The notes under the pieces are model-generated. The model was not told where the DNA came from. It made no database searches and saw only the letters and a list, made by a program, of their open reading frames with translations. Shown here piece after piece: positions 8,775 through 18,306 of a stretch of DNA of 64,000 nt. Position 1 is the stretch's first letter, and each line of letters starts with the position of its first letter. Position numbers and translations under genes: made by a program. Source of the stretch: JAJFUE01 sp041687335 (GTDB lineage Bacteria > Sumerlaeota > Sumerlaeia > MVZB01); assembly GCA_041687335.1 (NCBI GenBank), contig JAWLCE010000001.1:124001-188000 (forward strand), in the 5' to 3' direction.

Positions 8775-10364
8775 TCAATGGCGGAAGTGGCGCGTGGCGG
8801 TGAAGACCATCACCAAGCCGTGCTCGTCGGCCGCGGCGATCGATTCCTCGTCGCGCACCGAACCGCCGGGCTGAATGATGGCCTTGACGCCCGCCTGGGC
8901 GGCCAGATCGACCACGTCGCGGAAGGGAAAGAAGGCGTCGGAGCCGAGGCAGGAACCGGCAAGGTCGTGGCCGGCGCCGCGCGCTTTCTCGATGCCCAGG
9001 CGCGCCGCGTCGATGCGGCTCATCTGGCCGGCGCCCACGCCGAGGGTGCGCTGGCGGTCGGTGTAGACGATGGCATTGGACTTGACCCACTTGCAGGCCT
9101 TCCAGGCGAACATCAGCCCCTGCCATTCCTCCTCGCTCGGCTGGCGCTTGGTGACCACCTTCATCGCGTCGCGGGGGGTCAGCTCGATGTCCTGCTCCTG
9201 CACCAGCATCCCGCCCGAGACCGACTTGTAGGTCAGCCGCCGCGGGCGCGGGCTGAGCTCGCCGGCCTCGAGCAGGCGCAGGTTCTTCTTTTTCTCGAAC
9301 ACCGCGCGCGCCTCGGCGTCGAAGGCGGGCGCGATGATGACCTCGAGGAAGAGCTTGCCCAGTTCCTCGGCGAGCTCGCGGCCGACGGGGCGGTTGACCC
9401 CGACGATGCCGCCGAAGGCGGCGACCGGGTCGCAGGCCAGCGCCAGCTTGTAGGCCTCCAGGCAATCGCCGCCCCAGGCGGCGCCGCAGGGGTTGAGGTG
9501 CTTGAGGATCACGCAGGCCGGCTCGCTGAACTCGCGGATCATCTCGAGCGCCGTCTCGCCATCGAGGTAGTTGTTGTAGGAGAGCTCCTTGCCCTGGAGC
9601 TGGCGGCAGTGCGCCATCGAGGGCGGCGGGCAGTCGGGATCGGCATAGAAGGCGGCCGCCTGGTGCGGGTTCTCGCCGTAGCGCAGCGACTGCTTGAGCG
9701 GCCACGTCAGCTCGAGCCGCTCGGGCAGGCCCGAGCCCGCCGGCAGCGCCCCGGCCTCAAGCGGCCCCTCGACCTTCTGGTCGCGCGTCAGATATTCGCC
9801 GATCAGGCGGTCGTACTGTGCGGTGTGGACGAAGACCTTGCCGGCCAGCCGGCGCCGCAGCCGGGCGTAATCCGCCGGCCGCCCCGAGCTGAGGGCATCG
9901 ATGACGGAGTCGTAGTCGGCCGGATCGACGAGCACATAAAGGTCGTCATGGTTCTTGGCCGCGGCCCGGATCAGCGAGGGGCCGCCGATGTCGATCTGCT
10001 CGATCTTCTCCTCGTCGCTGGCCTTGGGGTCGGCCATGGTTTGCGCGAAGGGGTAGAGATTGACCACGACCACGTCGATGGGCTCGATGCCAAGCTCATG
10101 CAGCACGTCCATATCGCCGGCGTTGTTGCGCCGGGCGAGGATGCCGCCGAAGACGAGCGGATGGAGCGTCTTGACGCGCCCGCCGAGGATTTCTGGCACG
10201 CCGGTCAGGTCGCTGACCTGGGTGGCGGGCACGCCCGCCTGCGACAGCGCCTTGAGCGTGCCGCCGGTTGAGACGATCTCGAAGCCCAGGTCCACCAGCC
10301 GGGCACAGAATTCAACGACGCCCGTCTTGTCCGAAACACTTACCAGAGCCCTGCGTTTGGCCAT
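8775..10364 (-). CDS. purH: Bifunctional AICAR formyltransferase / IMP cyclohydrolase
   Basis: 529 residues, the usual PurH length. It performs the last two steps of de novo purine synthesis: formylation of AICAR with 10-formyl-tetrahydrofolate, then ring closure to IMP. The N-terminal cyclohydrolase domain (about residues 1-195) opens with RALVSVSDKTG and contains STGGT and GGRVKTLHP. The C-terminal transformylase domain shows LRYGENPHQ, LSYNNYLD and CVILKHLNPCGAA, plus a late AIIQPGGSVRDEE segment. The ATG has GGGAG 8 bases upstream. guaA lies upstream on the same strand, separated by a 240-base region with a palindrome, so the two purine genes may be separately transcribed. Confidence 0.98.
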   Translation of the reverse strand: MAKRRALVSVSDKTGVVEFCARLVDLGFEIVSTGGTLKALSQAGVPATQVSDLTGVPEILGGRVKTLHPLVFGGILARRNNAGDMDVLHELGIEPIDVVVVNLYPFAQTMADPKASDEEKIEQIDIGGPSLIRAAAKNHDDLYVLVDPADYDSVIDALSSGRPADYARLRRRLAGKVFVHTAQYDRLIGEYLTRDQKVEGPLEAGALPAGSGLPERLELTWPLKQSLRYGENPHQAAAFYADPDCPPPSMAHCRQLQGKELSYNNYLDGETALEMIREFSEPACVILKHLNPCGAAWGGDCLEAYKLALACDPVAAFGGIVGVNRPVGRELAEELGKLFLEVIIAPAFDAEARAVFEKKKNLRLLEAGELSPRPRRLTYKSVSGGMLVQEQDIELTPRDAMKVVTKRQPSEEEWQGLMFAWKACKWVKSNAIVYTDRQRTLGVGAGQMSRIDAARLGIEKARGAGHDLAGSCLGSDAFFPFRDVVDLAAQAGVKAIIQPGGSVRDEESIAAADEHGLVMVFTATRHFRH

Positions 10365-10560
10365 GTCACCCGCTCCCTAGAATTTTGGACCCACAGCTTA
10401 GCCGGTGAGGGCGGAAAAAGGAAAAGAAAACTCGCGCGGCCACGCATGGCTGCATAGGAGAAAGGGGCGCCGCGTGCCCGGAACATGTCGCCCCCTCGGA
10501 AGCTATCCGCCCAGGCGACCAAGCGACCCACACCACTCCAACCACATTTTACGCTGCGAT

Positions 10561-10584
10561 GTCGGCTCGAAGAGCCGACCTACC
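10561..10584. repeat. GTCGGCTC palindromic repeat (copy B)
   Basis: GTCGGCTC-gaa-GAGCCGAC followed by CTACC, a perfect 8-bp stem, placed just after the guaA stop codon and before purH. It has no T-run on the guaA strand, so it is not a classic terminator. Nothing else recognisable is in the rest of 10365-10606. Confidence 0.7.
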
Positions 10585-10606
10585 TTTCCGCCCGTTCGGG
10601 GGGTGC

Positions 10607-12130
10607 TTATTCCCACTCGATGGTCGCCGGCGGCTTGCTGGAAACATCGTAGACGACACGGTTGATGCCGTCGATTTCGTTGATGATCCGGTTGCTGATG
10701 CGGCCGAGGACTTCCTTGGGCATCTCATACCAGTCGGCGGTCATGCCGTCGACGCTGGTGACGGCGCGCAAGGCGACCACGTGGTCATAGGTGCGCTCGT
10801 CGCCCATCACGCCGACGGATTTGATCGGCAGCAACACGCCGAAGGCCTGCCAGATTTCGCCGTAGTGGCCGGACTTGCGCAGCTCCTCAAGATAGATGCG
10901 GTCGGCGGCGCGCAGGATCGCGAGCCGACGCGGGGTGATGGTGCCGATGATGCGGATCGCGAGGCCGGGGCCGGGAAAGGGGTGACGCCAGAGCATCTCG
11001 TGGGGAATGCCCAGCTCGGCGCCGGCCGCGCGGACCTCATCCTTGAAGAGCTCGCGCAACGGCTCCACGACGCGGCCCTGCTCGATCAGCTTCTGGATTT
11101 CGCGCACGCGGTTGTGGTGGGTCTTGATGGTCGCCGAGGGGCCGCGCGTGGAGACCGACTCGATCACGTCGGGGTAGAGCGTGCCCTGGGCCAGCAGCTC
11201 GCCGCCGCTGAAGTCCTTGAAGAAGACGCGGACGAACTCGCGGCCGATGATCTTGCGCTTGCGCTCGGGGTCGGCCACGCCGCGCAGCGCCTTGAGGAAC
11301 TGGCCGCCCGCGCGCACATGCTTGATCTTGATACCGAGGTGATCGCGGAAGCGGCTGACCACCAGCTCACTCTCGCCCTCGCGCATCAGGCCGGTATCGA
11401 CGTAGACCGGGCGCAGCGCCTTGCCGATGGCGCGGTGCAGCAGCACCGCCAGCACGGTGGAATCCACGCCGCCCGAGACGGCGCAGACGACCTGCCGGTC
11501 GCCGACCTCGGCGCGCAGCTTCTCGATGGTGTCCTCGACGAAGCGGCCCATTTTCCAATCGGGACGCGACCCGCAGATCTCGAAGACGAAGTTGGCCAGC
11601 ATCTTCTCGCCCTGCGGGGTGTGGTGAACCTCGGGATGGAACTGGACGCCGAAAATGGGACGGTCGCCGGCGCGCACGGCGGCGTAGGGACAATCGCTGG
11701 ACTGGGCGAGCGTGACGAAGCCGTCGGGAAGCGACTCGACGCGGTCGCCGTGGCTCATCCAGACCTGGGAGGTCGCCTCGACGCCGGCGAACAGCGGGTC
11801 CTTGCGCTTGATCTCGATCACCGCACGGCCATACTCGCGCACCGCGCCGCGGCGGACCTCGCCGCCCAGCCGGCGTGTGAGCGCCTGCATGCCGTAGCAG
11901 ATGCCGAGGACCGGGACGCCCAGGTCGAGCAACTGCGGACGCAGCCGCGGGGCGCCGACGGTGTAGGTCGAGGCCGGCCCGCCCGACAGAATGATGCCCT
12001 CGGGCCTGGCGGCGCGGACCTTGTCCAGAGGCCAGTCAAACGGCACGATCTCGCTTTTGACGCTCAGTTGGCGAATTTTGCGCGCGATGAGCTGGGTGTA
12101 TTGAGAACCGAAGTCAAAGATGAGGATCAT
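10607..12130 (-). CDS. guaA: GMP synthase (glutamine-hydrolysing)
   Basis: 507 residues. It converts XMP to GMP using glutamine and ATP. The N-terminal class I amidotransferase domain has the nucleophile in GICYGMQALT and the His-Glu pair in GVQFHPEVHHT. The ATP-pyrophosphatase domain has the P-loop SGGVDSTV. The C-terminal dimerisation domain has RHPFPGPGLAIRI, and the protein ends in KPPATIEWE, the conserved GuaA terminus. The start is the ATG beginning MILIFDFGSQYTQ; the longer frame adds 26 residues not found in the family. Confidence 0.98.
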   Translation of the reverse strand: MILIFDFGSQYTQLIARKIRQLSVKSEIVPFDWPLDKVRAARPEGIILSGGPASTYTVGAPRLRPQLLDLGVPVLGICYGMQALTRRLGGEVRRGAVREYGRAVIEIKRKDPLFAGVEATSQVWMSHGDRVESLPDGFVTLAQSSDCPYAAVRAGDRPIFGVQFHPEVHHTPQGEKMLANFVFEICGSRPDWKMGRFVEDTIEKLRAEVGDRQVVCAVSGGVDSTVLAVLLHRAIGKALRPVYVDTGLMREGESELVVSRFRDHLGIKIKHVRAGGQFLKALRGVADPERKRKIIGREFVRVFFKDFSGGELLAQGTLYPDVIESVSTRGPSATIKTHHNRVREIQKLIEQGRVVEPLRELFKDEVRAAGAELGIPHEMLWRHPFPGPGLAIRIIGTITPRRLAILRAADRIYLEELRKSGHYGEIWQAFGVLLPIKSVGVMGDERTYDHVVALRAVTSVDGMTADWYEMPKEVLGRISNRIINEIDGINRVVYDVSSKPPATIEWE

Positions 12131-12233
12131 GTGCCGCTGCCTGTCCGCCCGTTGGATGAAACCGCCCGCTCCGGGCCGATCGAGTTCGGCGGGCGGGGGT
12201 AAACCCAAACCTTATCCCAGAGCCAGGCCAAGA

Positions 12234-13238
12234 TCAAGCGCGCGGGAGCGACCAGTTTTCGATGGGGCAGGGAATATCGTCACGGTCGCCCTCGGTGCGC
12301 ATCGCGTCGGCATAGATGATCCGCATGGTCTCGACGTGGCGGGCGTAGCAGTCCGACAGGCGGCGCTCGCCGCCGAAATGAAAGCTGCGCAGGTTGAGGC
12401 CCCCGAGCAGGACCAGATAAAGGCTGGCCGTGATGTGAGCCGCAGTGAGCCCCAGCAGCCAGTAGGCCATTCCGAAAAAGATCGGCAGCAGGATCAGGAA
12501 GCGGAAATATTCGCCCTCGGGGCCGGGCAGCGAGACGATCCGGTCGTCGCGGCGGCGCGTCGGCAAGGAGCGCAGCTTGGTGAACTGGCCAATGACGCGA
12601 CGGATCGCCAGGTCGACCTGAATGTGTCCCGAGCTGAAGATCGGAATGATCGAGCCGGCGTAAAAGGCGCTCGCCAGCACCGCGACCAGCGCCAGGTTGG
12701 GGTTCTGCGAGAAGCTGAGGCGAGTCAGGAGGAAGTAGGCCCAGCAGGCCACCGCGACCAGCAGGCCCCAGTAGACACCCGTCTCGTGCAGGCGCCTGGA
12801 CTGGCGCAGTTCGGCGAGCCGGGCCGCCGCGTGGATGGCAAGCACCTCGCGGGCCGTCACCGGCGTCAGCTTGAGGTCCATCAGGCGCTCGGGCTGGCGC
12901 GGGTCGAATCGACCCGGCAACTCCAGCGGATGATGACCCGAGAGCGATCGGCGGAACAGGACGACCAGTCCGCCCAGCAGGACGAGGACGATCAACCACT
13001 GCGACCGGGCCACCAACGGCAGTTGCGTCAGGCCGGCGGCGAGGAGGGTGGCCAGCGCGACCAGCTCGGGCAGAAACCGGCGCCAGCCACGATCGAGCCG
13101 GCGGTGGCGATGCACCAGCCACTCAGTCAGCGGATGATCGGCGGCCACGCCGAGTGCGGGCCAACGCCGGCTCAGCTCCTCGACCATGGCGGCGACGCTG
13201 CGGTCGGCAAACAGGGGATGGGGCAGGAGCTTGACCAT
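12234..13238 (-). CDS. Multi-pass membrane protein of unknown function
   Basis: 334 residues. Two hydrophobic spans lie near residues 60-95 (PELVALATLLAAG, WLIVLVLLGGLVVLF), two more near 155-200 and two near 255-290, so about six membrane segments. An Arg-rich cytoplasmic-looking loop (RRRDDR) lies before the last pair. No recognisable catalytic motif. No strong ribosome site precedes the ATG, so the start is provisional. It ends about 100 bases before guaA starts, same strand, and 33 bases separate its start from the end of the cyclophilin gene, so it may be in that operon. Confidence 0.75.
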   Translation of the reverse strand: MVKLLPHPLFADRSVAAMVEELSRRWPALGVAADHPLTEWLVHRHRRLDRGWRRFLPELVALATLLAAGLTQLPLVARSQWLIVLVLLGGLVVLFRRSLSGHHPLELPGRFDPRQPERLMDLKLTPVTAREVLAIHAAARLAELRQSRRLHETGVYWGLLVAVACWAYFLLTRLSFSQNPNLALVAVLASAFYAGSIIPIFSSGHIQVDLAIRRVIGQFTKLRSLPTRRRDDRIVSLPGPEGEYFRFLILLPIFFGMAYWLLGLTAAHITASLYLVLLGGLNLRSFHFGGERRLSDCYARHVETMRIIYADAMRTEGDRDDIPCPIENWSLPRA

Positions 13239-13271
13239 AAAGGATGAGACGCGGGCGACACGCCCAGCGTT

Positions 13272-13904
13272 TCAGGAGGCGGCCGGCGCGGGGATGGTTA
13301 TGATCCGCACCCGCTCCATCACCACATCACGCAGCGGGCGCTCGCGGCGCACTGGCACCTGACCAATCCGCTCGACCACGTCCATGCCGCGCACGACCTC
13401 GCCGAAGACCGGGTGGCGGTCGTCCAGGTGCGGCGCCGGCGCCAGCGTGATGAAAAACTGGCTGCCGTTGGTGTTGGGGCCGGAATTGGCCATCGACAGG
13501 ATTCCCGGCTTGTCGTGGCGCAGCTCGGGGTGGAACTCATCGGCGACCTCGTAGCCCGGGCCGCCGACGCCGGTGCCGAGCGGATCGCCCCCCTGGAGGA
13601 CAAAGTCTTTGACGATGCGATGAAAAATCAGCCCGTCGTAAAAAGGACGCTGAACCTCGCGCTTCAACACGGGATCTTGAAAAGGCTTGGTGCCCGCGGC
13701 CAAGCCGACGAAGTTGGACGTGGTCACGGGGGCGCGTTCAGGCTCGAGCCGGGCGAGGATCTCACCATAATTGGTCTTGAACCAGGCATAGGTGCCCGGC
13801 TCCAGGTCTTTGAGCATCTCGGCGCTGGGGGCCGAACCGCAACCGGCCAGGGCGGCGGCGATCAAGCCCAGTAGGACGAACGGGATGAGCATCCGAAACG
13901 GCAT
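13272..13904 (-). CDS. Cyclophilin-type peptidyl-prolyl isomerase lipoprotein
   Basis: 210 residues. It catalyses cis-trans isomerisation of proline peptide bonds, here in the periplasm or at the membrane. A lipoprotein signal ends in ALAGC (Cys22). The cyclophilin fold follows, with FYDGLIFHRIVKDFVLQGGD (the catalytic Arg in FHR), the GSQFFIT core and HLDDRHPVFGEV. All are diagnostic of the family. The gene is followed closely by the membrane protein gene on the same strand. Confidence 0.95.
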   Translation of the reverse strand: MPFRMLIPFVLLGLIAAALAGCGSAPSAEMLKDLEPGTYAWFKTNYGEILARLEPERAPVTTSNFVGLAAGTKPFQDPVLKREVQRPFYDGLIFHRIVKDFVLQGGDPLGTGVGGPGYEVADEFHPELRHDKPGILSMANSGPNTNGSQFFITLAPAPHLDDRHPVFGEVVRGMDVVERIGQVPVRRERPLRDVVMERVRIITIPAPAAS

Positions 13905-14041
13905 CGGTGAGGGTCCTCCGGTAGTGGCTGCGGCCGAAGCCCAACCGGCCCCGGCCCACGCTGACTAATTTAGCCCTCCCGGCCGCCCGCGGGAATAAAA
14001 AACCGACCCGCGAGGCGAAAGGGCTCGATCTTTTCATGTTT

Positions 14042-14192
14042 TGTCGCAAAGGTGCCGAGGAAATGGCCAAAGATCGCAAAGGCAGAAATTGAATCTCCAT
14101 CTTCCAGACCCAAGGTTCATGATGTCACCCACCCGCATCGCCTCCGCAACGACTTTGCGTTCTTTTTCCAAGTTCTCCGCGACCTTTGCGAA
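14042..14192. repeat. Pair of ~40-bp inverted repeats (Ttcgcaaagg type)
   Basis: 14042-14082 reads TCGCAAAGGTGCCGAGGAAA and onward to ATCGCAAAGG. The reverse complement of about 14153-14192 reads TTCGCAAAGGTCGCGGAGAA and onward to ACGCAAAG. The two arms are clearly related but imperfect and face each other across about 70 bases. They occupy the 373-base region between the divergent cyclophilin and deacetylase genes; I see no gene there. Confidence 0.6.
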
Positions 14193-14277
14193 ATGAATGA
14201 AGAATCAATGCAAAAGGGCCTTTAAATGTTGTCGCGATGCGCCACGGGTTGTATGGTTGACCATCGGGAGGCGCAAG

Positions 14278-15018
14278 ATGAAGGACGAGGAAGCAGGTTG
14301 GGACGTGCTGGCGATCGGGGCTCACCCCGATGATGTCGAATTGTTTGCCGGCGGAACGCTGGCGCTGGCGGCCGGACGCGGCCGGCGCGTGGCGATCCTG
14401 GACTTGAGCGCCGGCGAGAGCGCCACGCGCGGCACCCCGGCCACGCGAGCGCGCGAGGCGGCGGCGGCGGCAGACCGGCTCGGAGTTGGTCACCGCGAAT
14501 GCCTCGGCCTGCCCGACAGCGCCCTGGGCGCCACGCGCGAGCAGCTCATCACGCTGACGGCCGCGCTGCGCCGGCTGCGGCCGCGACTGGTTCTGACCCA
14601 CTGGCTCGAGGACCGCCACCCCGACCACCGCCACGCCTACGAACTGGTGCGCGAGGCGGTCTTTTTTACCAACGTCGGCGGCTATCCCGCGGCCGGCGAG
14701 CGCTGGCGCATCGAGGCCCTTGCCTGCTTCATCGGCAATCCGCCGCGCCCACCCGCGCGCGTGGACTGGATCGTCGACACGAGCGCGGGCTGGGACCGCA
14801 AACTGGCTGCGCTCGAGGCCTACGCCAGCCAGTTCCGCGCCTCCCCCGGCGATCCGCGCGCCACCTACATTGCCTCGCCTGAATACTGGGAACAGCTAGG
14901 ACGGCGCGACCGGGCGTGGGGCCATATGATCGGCGCCAGCCATGGCGAGCCGTTCGTCACCGAAACACCGGTTCACGCCGGTCACCCGCTGGCGCGCCTG
15001 CTGGAGCCCAAAGGATGA
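14278..15018 (+). CDS. PIG-L/LmbE-family deacetylase, BshB1-like
   Basis: 246 residues from an ATG with GGGAGG 6 bases upstream; the longer frame adds 27 residues with no family counterpart. Zinc-dependent deacetylases of this family remove N-acetyl groups from GlcNAc-type substrates. The AHPDDVELFAGG motif (zinc His and catalytic Asp) begins near residue 14, and the second zinc site is in DRHPDHRHAY. The segment LDLSAGESATRGTPATRARE closely resembles BshB1, the GlcNAc-malate deacetylase of bacillithiol synthesis. No bshA or bshC is in the window, so the bacillithiol role is only an inference; amino-sugar deacetylation is the alternative. Confidence 0.88.
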   Translation: MKDEEAGWDVLAIGAHPDDVELFAGGTLALAAGRGRRVAILDLSAGESATRGTPATRAREAAAAADRLGVGHRECLGLPDSALGATREQLITLTAALRRLRPRLVLTHWLEDRHPDHRHAYELVREAVFFTNVGGYPAAGERWRIEALACFIGNPPRPPARVDWIVDTSAGWDRKLAALEAYASQFRASPGDPRATYIASPEYWEQLGRRDRAWGHMIGASHGEPFVTETPVHAGHPLARLLEPKG

Positions 15019-15061
15019 ACGAGGCCGGTCCTGCTGGACCGGCCTCGCCCGGGCAAAGTCT

Positions 15062-15450
<389 letters not shown>

Positions 15451-15501
15451 AAACCGAAGGATAGCACGGGACGGGGAGCCGGCACAGCACCCGAAGGGAC
15501 C

Positions 15502-16212
15502 TCAGGCAAAAAAATCGGGGTCGTTGAGCAGCGGCAGGTTCTCGACGTGCTGGCGGGCGGCCTCCAGGAAATTGACAATGTCGCGGCCGGTGCGCAGGTG
15601 GGTGTCCTCGGCAAGCGTGTTGAGGTCGATCTCGATGCGCGCCGCCAGATCGACATGGCTGGGATCGGCCGTGCGCAGCGGCTGGACGCGCAGCCAGCGG
15701 TTGACGATCCAGCCGTCGGCCAGCGCCAGGCGCGTCAGCAGCCCGAGCTGGACCTCCAGCGGCGCCTGCCCCTGCAGCGCGCGCGGCTGCAGGAAATAGG
15801 AGACAATCTTGTCGTTGGCGCTGGAGCGGGTGTCGCAGAACAGTTGGGTCAGCGCCCCCAGCCGGCAGACGCGCAGGTTGTGGGATTCGGCCAGCCATGA
15901 CTGCAGCGGCGAGAGCTGGGCCTGCACCTGGCCAAAGAGCTCGGCCAACGCGGGCACCCCATCCCCCATTCGCCGCAGCAGAATTTTGGAGGGCGCCAGC
16001 TCCAGCGCCCAGCGGCCGCCCTCGGCCAGCAGCACCGCGCGCGGCAGCTCGGGATGGAGCGGCCCGTCGGACTGCACCAGGCGAAGCTCGTTGAAGAGCG
16101 GGAACTTCTCGCGCAGCGGCTCGGCGAGGGCGGCGGCGTCGGCGGGGAATTCGAACTCACGGGTCGCCCACAGCGCGACCATCAGCGCGACAGGTCGATG
16201 CGACGGGTGCAT
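15502..16212 (-). CDS. Hypothetical protein
   Basis: 236 residues, no signal peptide or membrane span. GAGG lies 5 bases before the ATG. The middle and end (LRVCRLGALTQLF, then DLAARIEIDLNT and a helical GRDIVNFLEAARQHVENL) distantly suggest the TIGR04255-type architecture, but the match is too weak to assign. It lies 17 bases after the larB stop codon on the same strand, so it is probably translated from the same message. Function unknown. Confidence 0.7.
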   Translation of the reverse strand: MHPSHRPVALMVALWATREFEFPADAAALAEPLREKFPLFNELRLVQSDGPLHPELPRAVLLAEGGRWALELAPSKILLRRMGDGVPALAELFGQVQAQLSPLQSWLAESHNLRVCRLGALTQLFCDTRSSANDKIVSYFLQPRALQGQAPLEVQLGLLTRLALADGWIVNRWLRVQPLRTADPSHVDLAARIEIDLNTLAEDTHLRTGRDIVNFLEAARQHVENLPLLNDPDFFA

Positions 16213-16229
16213 GCTTACCTCGGTCCTTA

Positions 16230-16988
16230 TTAGATGGGGGGAATCCGGTTGATCATCGAGGCCGAGTAGCCGCCCCCGAAGCCGTTATCGATATTGACGA
16301 CGACCACGTTGGAGGAACAGGAATTGAGCATCCCCAGCAGGGCCGCCAGGCCGCCGAAGTTGGCGCCGTAGCCGATCGAGGTGGGCACGGCGATGACCGG
16401 GCGGCCGACCAGTCCGCCGACGACGCTGGGCAGGGCGCCCTCCATGCCGGCGACGACCACCAGAGCGCGCGCCTGCTGGAGCCGGTCGATCACGGCCAAC
16501 AGCCGGTGCAACCCCGCCACGCCGACATCATAGATCGCCTCAGCCCGCGAGCCGGTCGCGCGCGCCGTCAGCAGCGCCTCCTCGGCCACCGGCAGGTCGG
16601 CCGTGCCGGCGGCCACCACCAGCACCGAACCCTCGCCGCGCTCGGGGTCGGCCAGCCAGGCGGGGCCGATCAGGCGAGCGGCCGGATAGTAGACCAGGTC
16701 AAGGAGTTCGGCCTCGACGGCCGCCCAATGCTCGGCGCTGGCGCGCGTCGCCAGGACGGTCGAGTCATGCCCACGCAGCGCCCGCGCGATACCGGCGACC
16801 TGATCGGCGGACTTGCCCTGGCAGAAGATCACCTCGGGGCGGCCGTGGCGCAGGGCGCGGTGATGATCCACCCGCGCATAATCCAGATTCTCGAACGGCA
16901 ACGCCGCCAGCCGCGTCAGGGTCTCGTCGATGGAGACCTCATCGCGCTTGAGCTTGCCCAGCAGATCGATCAGCGCTTCGCGATTCAT
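16230..16988 (-). CDS. larB: Nickel-pincer cofactor biosynthesis protein LarB
   Basis: 252 residues. LarB carboxylates and hydrolyses nicotinic acid adenine dinucleotide, the first step to the nickel-pincer nucleotide of lactate racemase and related enzymes. The N-terminal half has the LarB-specific FENLDYARVDHHRALRHG. The C-terminal half is PurE-like, with VVVAGMEGALPSVVGGL, VIAVPTSIGYG and the terminal SSNVVVVNIDNGFGGGY. The start is the ATG 6 bases after AAGGG; a longer frame adds 13 residues. larC and larE are not in the window. Confidence 0.95.
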   Translation of the reverse strand: MNREALIDLLGKLKRDEVSIDETLTRLAALPFENLDYARVDHHRALRHGRPEVIFCQGKSADQVAGIARALRGHDSTVLATRASAEHWAAVEAELLDLVYYPAARLIGPAWLADPERGEGSVLVVAAGTADLPVAEEALLTARATGSRAEAIYDVGVAGLHRLLAVIDRLQQARALVVVAGMEGALPSVVGGLVGRPVIAVPTSIGYGANFGGLAALLGMLNSCSSNVVVVNIDNGFGGGYSASMINRIPPI

Positions 16989-17126
16989 GGAACCCTTACA
17001 GACAGCGGGGATGGCCGGCGCGCCCATGGGTCGCCGGGCCGTTCCATCGTAGGGCGCGCGCGCCGGGGGGTCAATCAGGATCGGCGCGCGGCGCGGGCGG
17101 CTCTGATCCTTCCTGTTTTTATATCC

Positions 17127-18077
17127 CTACGGCTGGGCCGCGTAGGCCGCCCATGCCGCCGCCGGATCGGCGTTGCGATGGATCAGCAGGCGATATTTGA
17201 GCACGATCGGCTTCTCGGTCGGCAGCAGGACCGGCTCGCGGCCGGGCCAGATCGCGTTCTGGCAGTTTGATGTGTCGTACCAGTCGCGCAGCAGCGTCGG
17301 CTGCGGGTGGCCGGGGTTGTTGGGATGCTGCAGGATCGCAAAGGCCCACGGCTTTCCGTCAATCGTCCCTGCAAGGTTTATCCACGGCCCCGCCTGCAGA
17401 CCCTCGGTCCTCGGGGCGAGTTTGCCCTCGCGGCCGGTGAAGACGGCCTCCTTCGGCATGAGCACGCGTGCGCAGAAACCGCCGTAACCCTTGACGTCGG
17501 TCGAGCCGCCGATGCGCAGCTCGGGCACGAGCGCCTGCAGGCGGATCGTGAAGTCGATCACCCGCACTTCGTCGCGGACCGGGTAAACATGGATGAACAC
17601 CCGCTCGCGCACGACCGGCTCGCTCCCCTCGCGCCACAGCGGGGTCTTCCAGAGCAGCGAGGTCATGAAGCCGGCCGAACCGTCCTCCTCCTCGTTGGCC
17701 AGCCCGAAGCCCATATTCTCCCAGACGATGTTCTCCGAGAGCCACGGATCGCCCATCTTCTCGCCGGCGATGGTGAACTGAGGCCAGCTCCAGAAGATCG
17801 CCCGGTGGTGGATGTGGTCCTGCGGAAAAAGGTCGGTGATCGTCTCACCATCGAGCCCCGCCACCGGATGGACGAAATGGGAGCTCATCCGCTTCCCGTC
17901 GGGCATCATGACCGGCTTGGACTGATAATGCAGGACCGTCAGGTCGCCCTCATGGATCGTGCAACCCTCCTCGTTGACGACCGCGCGCAATCCCGCCGGC
18001 GCCTCAGCCGCAACGGCCGCCGTGAATGCCAGAGCCAGCCACAGGGTGACACCCCAAGCCCTGCTGATCGATTTCAT
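17127..18077 (-). CDS. DUF6807 ('PmoA family') secreted protein
   Basis: 316 residues with a Sec signal (SRAWGVTLWLALAFTAAVAAEA). The body has the family's HFVHPVAGLDGETITDLFPQDHIHH block, FWSWPQF, the GFGLANEEE region and AILQHPNNPGHPQP. Database members are often labelled PmoA or methane oxygenase, but the sequence is unrelated to the membrane methane monooxygenase subunit; it belongs to a beta-sandwich family common near carbohydrate-degradation genes in Planctomycetota-like bacteria. Role unknown, probably in periplasmic glycan processing. AAGG is 12 bases before the chosen ATG; a GTG 9 bases upstream is possible. Confidence 0.85.
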   Translation of the reverse strand: MKSISRAWGVTLWLALAFTAAVAAEAPAGLRAVVNEEGCTIHEGDLTVLHYQSKPVMMPDGKRMSSHFVHPVAGLDGETITDLFPQDHIHHRAIFWSWPQFTIAGEKMGDPWLSENIVWENMGFGLANEEEDGSAGFMTSLLWKTPLWREGSEPVVRERVFIHVYPVRDEVRVIDFTIRLQALVPELRIGGSTDVKGYGGFCARVLMPKEAVFTGREGKLAPRTEGLQAGPWINLAGTIDGKPWAFAILQHPNNPGHPQPTLLRDWYDTSNCQNAIWPGREPVLLPTEKPIVLKYRLLIHRNADPAAAWAAYAAQP

Positions 18078-18181
18078 GATGAGCACCCGCCTTCTGAAAC
18101 ATGACCCAAATCAACCATGCCCGCGCAACCTTATCAAGCTTCAAGTAGTGACAAAAAGGACGCGGGCGGGGGCGTAAAGAA

Positions 18182-18209
18182 TTGACAGCCCCAGCGCACG
18201 GATGATAGA
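18182..18209 (+). promoter_or_regulatory. Candidate sigma-70 promoter for yajC-secDF
   Basis: A perfect TTGACA (18182-18187) is followed after 16 bases by GATAGA (18204-18209), a weak -10. It lies about 100 bases before the yajC start. By-eye call. Confidence 0.45.
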
Positions 18210-18306
18210 CCATAGAGGTTTATATTGGGCCGGAAAGGCCTGGGGGTGGCGTTTCGCCCGCCCGGCCGGCCCACACCGCCACCGATGCCGAAAGGTCCGC
18301 ACAGCA

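Noticed and set aside
10559..12202. 547-codon plus-strand frame opposite guaA
   Set aside because: Antisense shadow; guaA motifs (GICYGMQ, SGGVDSTV) prove the minus strand codes.
17127..18077. Methane monooxygenase subunit A annotation for the DUF6807 protein
   Set aside because: The shared name PmoA is a database misnomer. This protein is a soluble exported beta-sandwich type, without the membrane spans or ligands of the real enzyme.
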